From: JACMLD01 sp039916305
Lineage (GTDB): Bacteria; Bacteroidota; Bacteroidia; Chitinophagales; Chitinophagaceae
DNA length: 64,000 nt
Reading direction: 5' to 3'
Assembly: GCA_039916305.1 (NCBI GenBank)
Contig: JBDSLR010000025.1
Location: forward strand, 92,588-156,587
Under the pieces are notes generated by a model that was given only the letters and a program-made list of their open reading frames with translations, made no database searches and was not told the DNA's origin. Below are positions 45,071 to 53,779 of the stretch, piece after piece. The stretch's first letter is position 1. Each line of letters opens with the position of its first letter. Made by a program: the position numbers and the translations under genes.

Positions 45071-46657
45071 ATGGCTACGCCCAAAGGATTTGCAAGAACC
45101 ATTATTGTTATTACTACCATCTCAGCGGCCATTATGGAGCTGATTGATACTTCTATTGTAAATGTTGCCCTGAATGATATGAGCGGCAGCATGGGTGTAA
45201 GTATTGAAGACATCAGCTGGGTAATTACCGCCTATGCCATCGCCAATGTTATCATCATTCCACTCACTGGGTTCCTGGCTGAATTTTTCGGAAGAAAGAA
45301 TTACTATATCGCATCCATGATCATTTTTACGGTTGCTTCGTATTTATGCGGGCAGTCAACCAGCCTGGTGGAAATTATCATCTGGCGTTTTATACAGGGT
45401 GTGGGTGGTGGCGCCCTGCTGTCTACTTCGCAGGCTATTTTGTTTGATGCGTTTGAGGTAAAAGACCGCCCTATTGCTTCCGGTTTATTTGGAATGGGTA
45501 TTGTACTTGGTCCCACGCTGGGGCCAACACTGGGCGGTTACATCATGGAAAGTTATAGCTGGCCGCTCATCTTCATGATAAATATTCCTATTGGTATTAT
45601 TGCAACCCTACTGGCTTACACATTTATAGATAAAAAGGAAGGAGAAGGCACTAAGAAGAAATCGATGAAGATAGATTACAGTGGTATTTTATTACTGATG
45701 GTAGGTATTGGGTGCCTGCAGTTTGTACTGGAGCGCGGAGATGCGGATGATTGGTTCAGCAGTGAAACCATCCGCATATGCAGTGTGCTGGCGGTGGCGG
45801 GCATCATCAGTTTTATCTGGTATGAGCTGAGCATAGAAAAACCGGCGGTTAACCTCCGGGTCCTTAACAATACCAACCTGGCATTTACCACCATTTTTAC
45901 TTTTGTGGTGGGCCTGGGCTTGTACACATCTGTTTTTGTTTTTCCGGTGCTGGCGCAAAGCGTGCTGGGGTATACGCCACTGGAAACAGGTTTAACCCTG
46001 CTGGCACCCACCATGATTACCGTACTGCTGATGCCGGTAATTGGTAAGCTGATGGCCAAAGGGGTAAAGCCCATACCGTTTGTTGTAGCAGGCTTTATTT
46101 TGTTTGCAGGGTATGCATGGTATAGCTCTAAGGTAAGTATGGATGTAAGCCGGCAGGATTTCTTTTTCCCTTTTGCTTTGCGCGCCATTGGCATGAGCAT
46201 GGTACAATTGCCGCTGATTAACCAGGCCGTAGCCGGCCTGCAACCCAAAGACTATGCATCCGGTATTGCATTAAACAATATGACCCGGCAGCTGGGCGGC
46301 GCTTTTGGTATCGCCATGGCCAATAACTATGTTTCGCACCAATATGCGCAGCACCGGAGTGATTTGGTGGCCAATATTGTACCCGGCTCACCGGCGTTTA
46401 CCGAACGTGCCAATAGCATCACCCAGAACTTTATAAACAAGGGGGGTATTGATATTGGCACTGCCACCACCAAAGCCCATGGCATGATAAACAATGCGGT
46501 AGACAGGCAGGCGCATTACCTCGCTTACCTTGACACGTTCAGGTTGGTTATGTTATTCTTCATTGTGGTAATACCATTAGTGGTTTTTCTGCGCGTAAAG
46601 AAAACAGCACCCAAAGATGAAGCTGCCGCAAAAGCGGCCATCGCCGAAGCACATTAA
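45071..46657 (+). CDS. DHA2-family drug:H+ antiporter (EmrB type)
   Basis: 528 residues with 14 predicted helices. Family marks are ELIDTSIVNVALNDM (motif D1), FIQGVGGGALLSTSQA (motif B-like) and GLFGMGIVLGPTLGPTLGGY (motif C, the antiporter signature). It exports hydrophobic drugs or uncouplers with the adaptor and TolC partner of the same operon. The substrate range cannot be read from sequence. Confidence 0.93.
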   Translation: MATPKGFARTIIVITTISAAIMELIDTSIVNVALNDMSGSMGVSIEDISWVITAYAIANVIIIPLTGFLAEFFGRKNYYIASMIIFTVASYLCGQSTSLVEIIIWRFIQGVGGGALLSTSQAILFDAFEVKDRPIASGLFGMGIVLGPTLGPTLGGYIMESYSWPLIFMINIPIGIIATLLAYTFIDKKEGEGTKKKSMKIDYSGILLLMVGIGCLQFVLERGDADDWFSSETIRICSVLAVAGIISFIWYELSIEKPAVNLRVLNNTNLAFTTIFTFVVGLGLYTSVFVFPVLAQSVLGYTPLETGLTLLAPTMITVLLMPVIGKLMAKGVKPIPFVVAGFILFAGYAWYSSKVSMDVSRQDFFFPFALRAIGMSMVQLPLINQAVAGLQPKDYASGIALNNMTRQLGGAFGIAMANNYVSHQYAQHRSDLVANIVPGSPAFTERANSITQNFINKGGIDIGTATTKAHGMINNAVDRQAHYLAYLDTFRLVMLFFIVVIPLVVFLRVKKTAPKDEAAAKAAIAEAH

Positions 46658-46675
46658 TTTTAAAAAATTGGTTTA

Positions 46676-47965
46676 ATGAAAAAGATACTTTTTACCGTTC
46701 TTACGCTTGCCGCCATTCAGTATGCAGGGGCACAGGCAACCGTAAACAATGAATTAAAAGGACTGATTAACCAGTCTTTCGGATACTTTCCTAAAATAAA
46801 GGAAGTAGAAAGTACCGTGGAAACGGCTAAGCAGCGGTTAGCGATTGCAAAAAACAATTTGCCGGTGGTAGATGGTAATGCCAGCTATAACTTCATGCAA
46901 CCCAAAATTGTATTGCCGCTGGAAGTAAATGGTAAACCGCAGGATTTTCAATTTGCACCGGTACACAACTTCAACGCCAACGTAGGTGGCAGCTATACAC
47001 TGTTTGATTTCGGCAGGCTGAAAGCAAACATAGAAAAATCAAAAGACGATATTAGATATGCTGAACACAATACAGACAATGCAAAAAGCCAGCTGGCCAA
47101 CCAGGTAGTTAATATCTATTATAATATCATCTATTTTCAAAGGGCCATTGTAATACAGGACAGTGTAATTGCTTACCTCAATGATAATAAACAGGTGGTA
47201 GAAAGCAAACTCAAAAATGGCGATGCCATTAAGCTTGATCTGCTGAGCATACAATCACAGATAGATGCAGAACAAAACAGGAAAATAGATTTACAGAATT
47301 ACCTCCTGAAACAGCAGAACTTATTGCAATATAGCACTGGTAACACCAGTACTGCCGGCTCAGGTTTTGATTTTGAAATTCCTTTAAAGGCTGTAACTGA
47401 AGCCCTGGCCGATGCACAAATCAATAACCCGGAATTCCTGCTGGCTAACGACCGGGTAAAGCAATCGCAGGACGAAATTGCTATTGCCCGGCTGGGTACC
47501 AAGCCTTCTGTTAAATTGGGTGCCAGTGCAGGCTTCAAAAACGGCTATGTGCCACTTGTAAACGAAATGCGGTTTAACTACGCTGCCGGCATTTCGCTGA
47601 AGCTGCCTATCTATGATGGCAACAGAACAAAGCAGCAGGTAAGACTTTCAGAAACAGTATTAACCCAGAACAAACTGGCCATCGAAACCCTGAACAGCAA
47701 TTATAAACGTGATATACAACAGTCACTGATTGATATACGGAGCAACCAGGAAAGAATCAATAATACCAAAGGACAGATAGAACAGGCGCAGACGGCACAG
47801 CAGCTGGCTTCCAGCAGGTTTAAAAACGGCGTAGGTACCAACCTGGAAATTACTAATGCCAGCACCAACCTGGAAAGGGCGCAGTTCAGCAGGCTGCAGT
47901 ATGAATACCAGTTATGCCTGGCTAAAGTGGAGCTGCTGCGATTGATGGGGTATAAATATTGGTAG
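46676..47965 (+). CDS. TolC-family outer-membrane channel
   Basis: 429 residues with a signal peptide (MKKILFTVLTLAAIQYAGAQ). Two repeats of the outer-membrane efflux protein domain are visible, with coiled segments such as VEAK-like LEITNASTNLERAQFSRLQYE and ESKLKNGDAIKLDLLSIQSQ. It forms the trimeric exit duct of the tripartite pump. It is the last gene of the tetR operon and a terminator lies about 90 bases on. Confidence 0.93.
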   Translation: MKKILFTVLTLAAIQYAGAQATVNNELKGLINQSFGYFPKIKEVESTVETAKQRLAIAKNNLPVVDGNASYNFMQPKIVLPLEVNGKPQDFQFAPVHNFNANVGGSYTLFDFGRLKANIEKSKDDIRYAEHNTDNAKSQLANQVVNIYYNIIYFQRAIVIQDSVIAYLNDNKQVVESKLKNGDAIKLDLLSIQSQIDAEQNRKIDLQNYLLKQQNLLQYSTGNTSTAGSGFDFEIPLKAVTEALADAQINNPEFLLANDRVKQSQDEIAIARLGTKPSVKLGASAGFKNGYVPLVNEMRFNYAAGISLKLPIYDGNRTKQQVRLSETVLTQNKLAIETLNSNYKRDIQQSLIDIRSNQERINNTKGQIEQAQTAQQLASSRFKNGVGTNLEITNASTNLERAQFSRLQYEYQLCLAKVELLRLMGYKYW

Positions 47966-47970
47966 ATCCG

Positions 47971-48053
47971 GATTTTTTGATTGCGGGATTTTGAGATTGA
48001 TTTTGGTGTAACAAGACATCTGAAAATTCCTCAATCAGCAATCTAAAATAAAA
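47971..48053. repeat. Possible relative of the gldA-upstream inverted repeat
   Basis: GGATTTTGAGATT (47986-47998) is identical to the left arm at 24600-24612. The right side (CCTCAATCAGCAATCTAAAAT, given here in parts: CCTCAATCAG, CAATCTAAAAT) is partly complementary to the left. Pairing is imperfect. Confidence 0.35.
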
Positions 48054-48054
48054 G

Positions 48055-48086
48055 AGCCCCGGTAATCAACCGGGGCTTAATGTTTT
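48055..48086 (+). terminator. Terminator of the efflux operon
   Basis: AGCCCCGGT (48055-48063) pairs with ACCGGGGCT (48069-48077) across five bases, followed by TAATGTTTTT. Confidence 0.8.
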
Positions 48087-48242
48087 TGTACGAAACCTTT
48101 TACCAAATTTTTTTAGGTCATCATAGGTACAAAACTAAAAGGTTCGTTCAGGAGGAATTGGATTTTAGGATAGGTTTTTCGTGTTCATGAATGATATTGG
48201 ATTCTCTTAAAACGGTTTGTTGGACATTGGATTGAAAATGGT

Positions 48243-48312
48243 TTTTTGTTAGGATTTGGACTGTTTGGTTTTTGTTAGGATTTGGACTGTTTGGTTTTTT
48301 AGGATTTGGATA
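48243..48312. repeat. 26-bp tandem repeat, two full copies and one shortened
   Basis: Units at 48243-48268 and 48269-48294 are identical over 26 bases and contain TTAGGATTTGGACTG. A third begins at 48295, lacks two bases and breaks off after GGATTTGGA. Looser TTGGAT copies lie upstream from 48170. The period is not a multiple of three. Confidence 0.75.
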
Positions 48313-48560
48313 TTGAGCATTTATGTCATTCATTCAACAATACAAATATACAATCGGTTGCAAGGTTGCACAAGCGCAGAAACGCCTGATTTTAATTCTT
48401 CGGTATTTACATGCTAAATCGTAAGTTTACTAAGCCGGAAATTTGTACTAACACCCTATTTTTTGATTGGTATCATAATCAGCCTTTTTTAGAGTTATTG
48501 TACTGAGCAATCAATAATAGGAAGCACTTATTCATGAAAACAAATAAATAAAAGCGCCAT

Positions 48561-49382
48561 ATGAAATTTGAAAACAAAACCGTTTTTATATCAGGCGGAA
48601 GCCGGGGTATAGGAAAAGCCATTGCACTGCGCCTTGCCAGCGAAGGCGCCAATATTGCGCTTGCCGCCAAAACAGTTGATCCCAATCCTAAATTAGACGG
48701 CACCATTTTTACTGCTGCCGAAGAGATAGCCAAAGCTGGTACTGGTAAAGTATTGCCCTTACAGGCAGATATACGTTTTGAAGAGAGCATTAATGAAGCC
48801 ATCAAAACTACTGTGGCAACTTTTGGAGGTATTGATATACTGATCAACAATGCCAGCGCCATCAGCCTTACGCAAACAGAGCAAACGGAATGGAAACGCT
48901 GGGAGTTGATGCACGGTATTAATGTAAGGGGTACTTTTTTTACCAGTAAAGCCTGTATACCCCACCTCAAAAAAGCCCATAACCCGCACATTTTAAATTT
49001 ATCACCGCCCCTGAATATGGATCCCAACTGGTTTGCCAAACACCTGGCCTATACCATAAGCAAATATGGTATGAGCATGGTAGTATTGGGCCTGGCAGAG
49101 GAATTAAAAGGAGACCGGATTGCTGTAAATGGCTTATGGCCAAAAACCACCATAGCTACAGCCGCCGTGCAAAATTTACTGGGCGGCGATTTCCTGATGC
49201 AGCGAAGCCGTACCGCAGATATTGTAGCAGATGCGGCATTTCACATACTGCAAAGGCCTTCTTATGAATGTACAGGCAACTTTTTTATTGATGAAGATGT
49301 TTTAAAGGAAGCAGGCGTTACCGATTTTTCTCATTATGCCGTGAACCCGCAGCACAAACTGATGATGGATTTGTTTGTATAA
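48561..49382 (+). CDS. SDR-family oxidoreductase, HSDL2-like
   Basis: 273 residues. The cofactor motif is SGGSRGIGKAIALRLASEG with a basic loop after it (AKTVDPNPKLDG), favouring NADP(H). NNASAI, the serine region LNLSPPLN and the catalytic YTISK (YxxxK) follow. The PNPKLDGTIFTAAEEI insertion and RPSYECTGNFFIDEDVL match the long HSDL2-like SDR class. The substrate is unknown; lipid-derived carbonyls are usual for the class. It is a single-gene unit with a terminator. Confidence 0.88.
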   Translation: MKFENKTVFISGGSRGIGKAIALRLASEGANIALAAKTVDPNPKLDGTIFTAAEEIAKAGTGKVLPLQADIRFEESINEAIKTTVATFGGIDILINNASAISLTQTEQTEWKRWELMHGINVRGTFFTSKACIPHLKKAHNPHILNLSPPLNMDPNWFAKHLAYTISKYGMSMVVLGLAEELKGDRIAVNGLWPKTTIATAAVQNLLGGDFLMQRSRTADIVADAAFHILQRPSYECTGNFFIDEDVLKEAGVTDFSHYAVNPQHKLMMDLFV

Positions 49383-49412
49383 CAAGTACAGTATTTTCTC
49401 TCTTACTAATTG

Positions 49413-49437
49413 AATCCCGCCCTTGGCGGGATTTTTT
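49413..49437 (+). terminator. Terminator of the SDR gene
   Basis: AATCCCGCC (49413-49421) pairs with GGCGGGATT (49425-49433) across three bases, followed by T residues. Confidence 0.85.
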
Positions 49438-49619
49438 ATTTTCCTTAACACTGTTCATCACGCAAATGCACCGTTTCAGATAAATTTGGTACAAATGGTT
49501 CGCAGTCCGGTCTATCTTCCGTTTTCTAAAGACAATGTACTGCCAGGCGGTAAAATGAGAAGGTGAAACGGCGAAACAAAACAGGCGTTATACAGTTTTT
49601 ACTTTTTAATCACCTGACT

Positions 49620-52085
49620 ATGCTACTGCGCCCGCTGCTTTTAGTGATAATAACTTGCTCTGCCATGCAGGTTGCTGCCCAGAACCAGACGCCCAAACAG
49701 CTGCCTGCCAGGCGACTTGGTGCTGCTATTAAAATTGACGGCAAGCTGGATGATATTGCCTGGAAGGAAGCACCAATGGCCACCAATTTTGTGGAACTAA
49801 GGCCGGTTGCTTTTAGAAAAGAAGAGGAAGCAAACAGAACCGAAGTGTATTTTTTATACAATGATCAGGGAGTTTTTATGGGGGGGTATTGCCACGAAAA
49901 AACGAAAGACAGTATTCAGACAGAACTGATTGGCCGCGATAATTTTGGCAGCAATGATTTTATTGGGGTAATTTTTGATACATATAATGACAAGATAAAC
50001 GGGTTTGAATATTTTCTTACACCGCTGAATGAGCAAATGGATGCCAAGCAGGCGGCTAACAGCAACGGCGACTCTGAAGATTTTAGTTGGAACAGCGTTT
50101 GGAAAAGCGGTACCAGTATTGTAAAAGATGGATGGACCTTTGAATTTTTTATTCCGTATTCAGCCATCCGCTTCAGTAAAAAGGGCCGGCAGGATTGGGG
50201 CCTTAATATTGTACGCCGGAGACAAAAATCGGGTCAGCAGCTTTTTTGGAACCCCATTGATCCCGTAAAAAATGGCTTTCTTACCCAGGAAGGTTTCTGG
50301 ACAGGCATTGAAGATATTAAACCTCCGGTACGACTTTCTTTCTCACCCTATTTTTCCTCTTACGTAAATAATTATCCCTATAACACGGCCGGTATAAAAA
50401 ATACCACTACCAGTTTAAACGGCGGCATGGATGTAAAATATGGTATCAGCCAGGCATACACGTTAGATATGACGCTGATACCCGACTTTGGCCAGGTGCA
50501 AAGTGATAACCAGGTGCTCAACCTAACCCCTTTTGAAGTAAAATACAATGAAAACAGGAGTTTTTTTACAGAAGGTACTGAACTGTTTTCAAAAGGAAAC
50601 CTTTTTTACAGCCGGCGCGTAGGTGGTACGCCATTACACTTTTATGATGTGTCCAATGATGTAAACAGCAACGAGCGCATTGTAAGAAATCCTGCGGAAA
50701 GTAAATTGCTGAACGCTACAAAGCTAAGTGGCAGAAGCAAAAGCGGGCTGGGTATTGGTATTTTTAATGCCGTTACAAAAGCACAATATGCCATTGCAGA
50801 AGACGGCACGGGCAAACAGCGCAAAATTGAGAATGATCCCCTCACCAACTATAATGTCTTTGTACTGGATCAAACGATGAAAAATAACTCCAGCGTAAGT
50901 TTTGTAAATACCAATGTTATACGAAATGGGAGCGATTACGATGCCAACGTAAGCGCCGGTTTATTTAATCTGTACGATAAAAAGAATAAATGGAATGTGT
51001 ATGGTAAAGCATACAGCAGTACTTTATTTAACAAAGACCAGAAAAACAGTACCGGTTATAAATACAACCTGGGCATGGGTAAAGTAAGCGGTAAGTTTAA
51101 TTTTCAGCTTGAGTCTACCCTTCACGACGATAAATTTGATTTTAATGACATGGGTTATATGACCTTCACCAATTACTGGGAAAAATTGCTTTACCTGGGC
51201 TATAATTTTGTGAAGCCCAAAAGAATCTTCAGCCGGCTCTACCATAACTTTAATTTCAGCTATACGCACCGGTACAAACCATATAGTTACCAGAACACCA
51301 ATATCAGTTACAACGTCAACGGACAGTTGAAAAATCTTTGGTATACAGGGGCTAACCTTTTCTTTTCACCCACTGGGAATGATTTTTACGAGCCCCGCCA
51401 TGCCGGAAGGGTTTTTAGAACCCCTGTAAACATTGGCTTTGGTAATTTTGTAGAAAGCAATTCTGCTAAAAAATATTACGCAGAAGCGAGTTATGTTTTT
51501 AATTTTTTTGAACTGAAAGGATGGAAAGAACTGCAGGTTTCATTGTTTCACAGGTACCGGTTTAATAATAAGATATCTTTAAGTCACCAGGTAAGTTACA
51601 GCCCGCGCTGGAACAATGTAGGCTTTGCCGCTATTGTTCCTGGTGCAGATCCGCAGCAGGAAGACAGTGTGATTTTTGCCCGCCGCAACCGCAACACCAT
51701 TGAGAATGTGATGCGGATCAAATACAGTTTTAATACCAGCATGTATATTACCCTGCGCGCACGGCACTATTGGAGCAAAGTAACGAATCTTGAATTTTTT
51801 ACAATGGGCAAAGAGGGACAGCTGGTCAACAATACCTCCTTTAACCAACGCCTTAATCAAAACTACAATGCATTCAATATAGATATGGTTTACAGCTGGC
51901 GTTTCGCACCTGGTAGCGAAATTAATATTGTATGGAAAAATGCCATTGGTACATTCGATCGCGAAGTGGTGACCAATTATTTCAAAAATGTAAGCAATAC
52001 GCTCGGGGCGCCGCAAAACAACAGCATCTCCTTTAAGATTTTATACTTCCTGGACTATCTGCAACTGCAGAAAAAGAAACTATAA
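49620..52085 (+). CDS. DUF5916 outer-membrane protein with CBM9-like N-terminal domain
   Basis: 821 residues from the ATG at 49620; a GTG at 49563 would add a charged segment before the signal peptide. The signal peptide is LLRPLLLVIITCSAMQVAAQ. The N-terminal domain (about 30-205) is a carbohydrate-binding family 9-like fold (IKIDGKLDDIAWKEAPMATN, GWTFEFFIPYSAIRFSK). The rest follows the DUF5916 pattern: YTLDMTLIPDFGQVQSDNQV, NENRSFFTEG and many long barrel strands. It should sit in the outer membrane; no substrate is known for the family. Confidence 0.85.
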   Translation: MLLRPLLLVIITCSAMQVAAQNQTPKQLPARRLGAAIKIDGKLDDIAWKEAPMATNFVELRPVAFRKEEEANRTEVYFLYNDQGVFMGGYCHEKTKDSIQTELIGRDNFGSNDFIGVIFDTYNDKINGFEYFLTPLNEQMDAKQAANSNGDSEDFSWNSVWKSGTSIVKDGWTFEFFIPYSAIRFSKKGRQDWGLNIVRRRQKSGQQLFWNPIDPVKNGFLTQEGFWTGIEDIKPPVRLSFSPYFSSYVNNYPYNTAGIKNTTTSLNGGMDVKYGISQAYTLDMTLIPDFGQVQSDNQVLNLTPFEVKYNENRSFFTEGTELFSKGNLFYSRRVGGTPLHFYDVSNDVNSNERIVRNPAESKLLNATKLSGRSKSGLGIGIFNAVTKAQYAIAEDGTGKQRKIENDPLTNYNVFVLDQTMKNNSSVSFVNTNVIRNGSDYDANVSAGLFNLYDKKNKWNVYGKAYSSTLFNKDQKNSTGYKYNLGMGKVSGKFNFQLESTLHDDKFDFNDMGYMTFTNYWEKLLYLGYNFVKPKRIFSRLYHNFNFSYTHRYKPYSYQNTNISYNVNGQLKNLWYTGANLFFSPTGNDFYEPRHAGRVFRTPVNIGFGNFVESNSAKKYYAEASYVFNFFELKGWKELQVSLFHRYRFNNKISLSHQVSYSPRWNNVGFAAIVPGADPQQEDSVIFARRNRNTIENVMRIKYSFNTSMYITLRARHYWSKVTNLEFFTMGKEGQLVNNTSFNQRLNQNYNAFNIDMVYSWRFAPGSEINIVWKNAIGTFDREVVTNYFKNVSNTLGAPQNNSISFKILYFLDYLQLQKKKL

Positions 52086-52198
52086 CCTGTCATCTTCGCT
52101 TATAAGTCACCCAGCAATGATAGTTCACCGTTAAAAGCCAGTGGCTAACGGCGCATACCTACCGGCTTTTCCTTAAATTGTGTTCAAACAAAATTAAC

Positions 52199-53665
52199 AT
52201 GAGAAAACCTGTTTGCTCCGCATTGACGGCCGTCTTTGCTATTCTTTTATTTTTTCCTGGTATTGCACAAAAAAAGCAAGCTGTTGTAAACAACGATGCG
52301 GTTAAAGCCCTTGCAATGGCCGATATACAGGGTAAGTATGATGCGTATAAGAAAATAGCCCTGCAAATCTGGGATTATGCAGAAGTAGGCTATAAAGAAG
52401 TAAAAAGTTCGGCCCTGCACCAGCAAACTTTACAGGACAACGGTTTTACAGTGCAGGCCGGTGTAGCAGATATACCCACGGCATTTGTAGCTACTTACGG
52501 TAGCGGTAAACCGGTAATTGCCATACTGGCTGAGTTTGATGCATTGCCTGGCCTGGCCCAGCAGGCGGTACCGGAAAAGAAAACCATAGAAGGTAAAAAC
52601 GCCGGCCATGCCTGCGGCCATCATTTGTTTGGTACAGCATCTGTTGCAGCTGGTATAGAAATAAAAAAGCTAATCGAAGAAAAAAAGATAAGTGGTACCG
52701 TTAAAGTCTTTGGTTGCCCGGCAGAAGAAGGTGGCAGCGGAAAAGTATACATGGTACGTGCAGGTTTGTTTAATGATGTAGACGTAGTGATACACTGGCA
52801 TCCGGGTGCAGACAACGGGGTTACCATGACAAGCGCACTGGCCAACAAATCTGCCAAGTTTCGCTTTCATGGTTTGTCTGCGCATGCGGCAGCAGCACCT
52901 GACAGGGGGCGCAGTTCACTGGACGGGGTAGAGGCACTTGATTATATGGTAAACATGATGCGCGAGCACGTACCGCAGGAAACACGCATTCACTATGTAA
53001 TCACCAATGGCGGTAGGGCACCCAATGTAGTACCTGATTTTGCAGAAGTATATTATTATGTACGCCATCCAAAAAGAGAAGAGGTGGTAAGCATTTTTGA
53101 CCGCGTTGTGAAAGCCGCCGATGGCGCAGCCCTGGGTACCGGTACAACAATGGATTATGAAATTATAGGAGGCACGCATGATTTGTTGCTGAACAAGACA
53201 CTGGGAGACGCTATGCAAAAAAACCTTGAAAAAGTAGGTGGTGTAAACTACACGCCGGAAGAAATGGAATTTGCCAAAAAACTGCAAACCACGTTTGGAT
53301 ATAAAGTGCCAGCCATTGAAACGGCGGCTACTGTAAAGCCAATTAAGGAAGAAGAAGATGCGGGCGGCGGCTCTACGGATGTGGGCGATGTAAGTTATGC
53401 AGTACCTACCGTAGGTTTGCGTGCGGCTACCTGGGTGCCCGGTACGCCTGCACACAGCTGGCAGGCCGTGGCTTGTGGTGGTACAGAGATCGGAACAAAA
53501 GGCATGATGGTGGCTGCCAAAACAATGGCACTAACCGCTATTGATTTATTTACTACACCTGCATTGATTGAGAAAGCAAAAGCTGAATTTATAAAAGACA
53601 AAGGAGACTACCAGTACAAAGCTTTGCTAGGCGATAGAAGGCCTGCTTTGAATTACAGGGATTAA
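52199..53665 (+). CDS. Exported M20-family amidohydrolase, first of a tandem pair
   Basis: 488 residues from the ATG at 52199. A signal peptide (LTAVFAILLFFPGIAQ) directs export. The M20 metal site is complete: GHACGHHLFGTASVA, CPAEEGGSGKVYMVRAGLF with the general-base Glu pair, and VVIHWHPGAD. A dimerisation lid (about 190-310, with GLSAHAAAAPDRGRSSLDGV) is present. The length and the lid motif suit the AbgB-like (aminobenzoyl-glutamate hydrolase-like) subfamily, which cleaves N-acyl amino acids. The next gene is a paralogue. Confidence 0.9.
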   Translation: MRKPVCSALTAVFAILLFFPGIAQKKQAVVNNDAVKALAMADIQGKYDAYKKIALQIWDYAEVGYKEVKSSALHQQTLQDNGFTVQAGVADIPTAFVATYGSGKPVIAILAEFDALPGLAQQAVPEKKTIEGKNAGHACGHHLFGTASVAAGIEIKKLIEEKKISGTVKVFGCPAEEGGSGKVYMVRAGLFNDVDVVIHWHPGADNGVTMTSALANKSAKFRFHGLSAHAAAAPDRGRSSLDGVEALDYMVNMMREHVPQETRIHYVITNGGRAPNVVPDFAEVYYYVRHPKREEVVSIFDRVVKAADGAALGTGTTMDYEIIGGTHDLLLNKTLGDAMQKNLEKVGGVNYTPEEMEFAKKLQTTFGYKVPAIETAATVKPIKEEEDAGGGSTDVGDVSYAVPTVGLRAATWVPGTPAHSWQAVACGGTEIGTKGMMVAAKTMALTAIDLFTTPALIEKAKAEFIKDKGDYQYKALLGDRRPALNYRD

Positions 53666-53779
53666 TATTTGTACTACTGTTCAATGGCATCTGCTTCTAT
53701 CGCTGTGGCAAACAGCCTGTTTGAACAGCGGTTCTAACGATACTGCCTGCCATTTATTTAACCATTTTAAAAAATACAT

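Larger units (their letters stand above)
47966..48560. other. Repeat-bearing intergenic region
   Basis: 595 bases without a credible gene. It holds a possible dispersed element (47971-48053), the efflux operon terminator (48055-48086) and 26-bp tandem repeats (48243-48312). A 61-codon minus-strand frame across the repeats is composed mostly of repeat-driven Pro, Asn and Lys and is not taken as a gene. Confidence 0.5.

Noticed and set aside
48148..48333. 61-codon minus-strand frame rich in Pro, Asn and Lys
   Set aside because: Its composition derives from the 26-bp tandem repeat, whose period is not a multiple of three.
52916..53455. 179-codon open frame on the minus strand
   Set aside because: Shadow of the first M20 gene.
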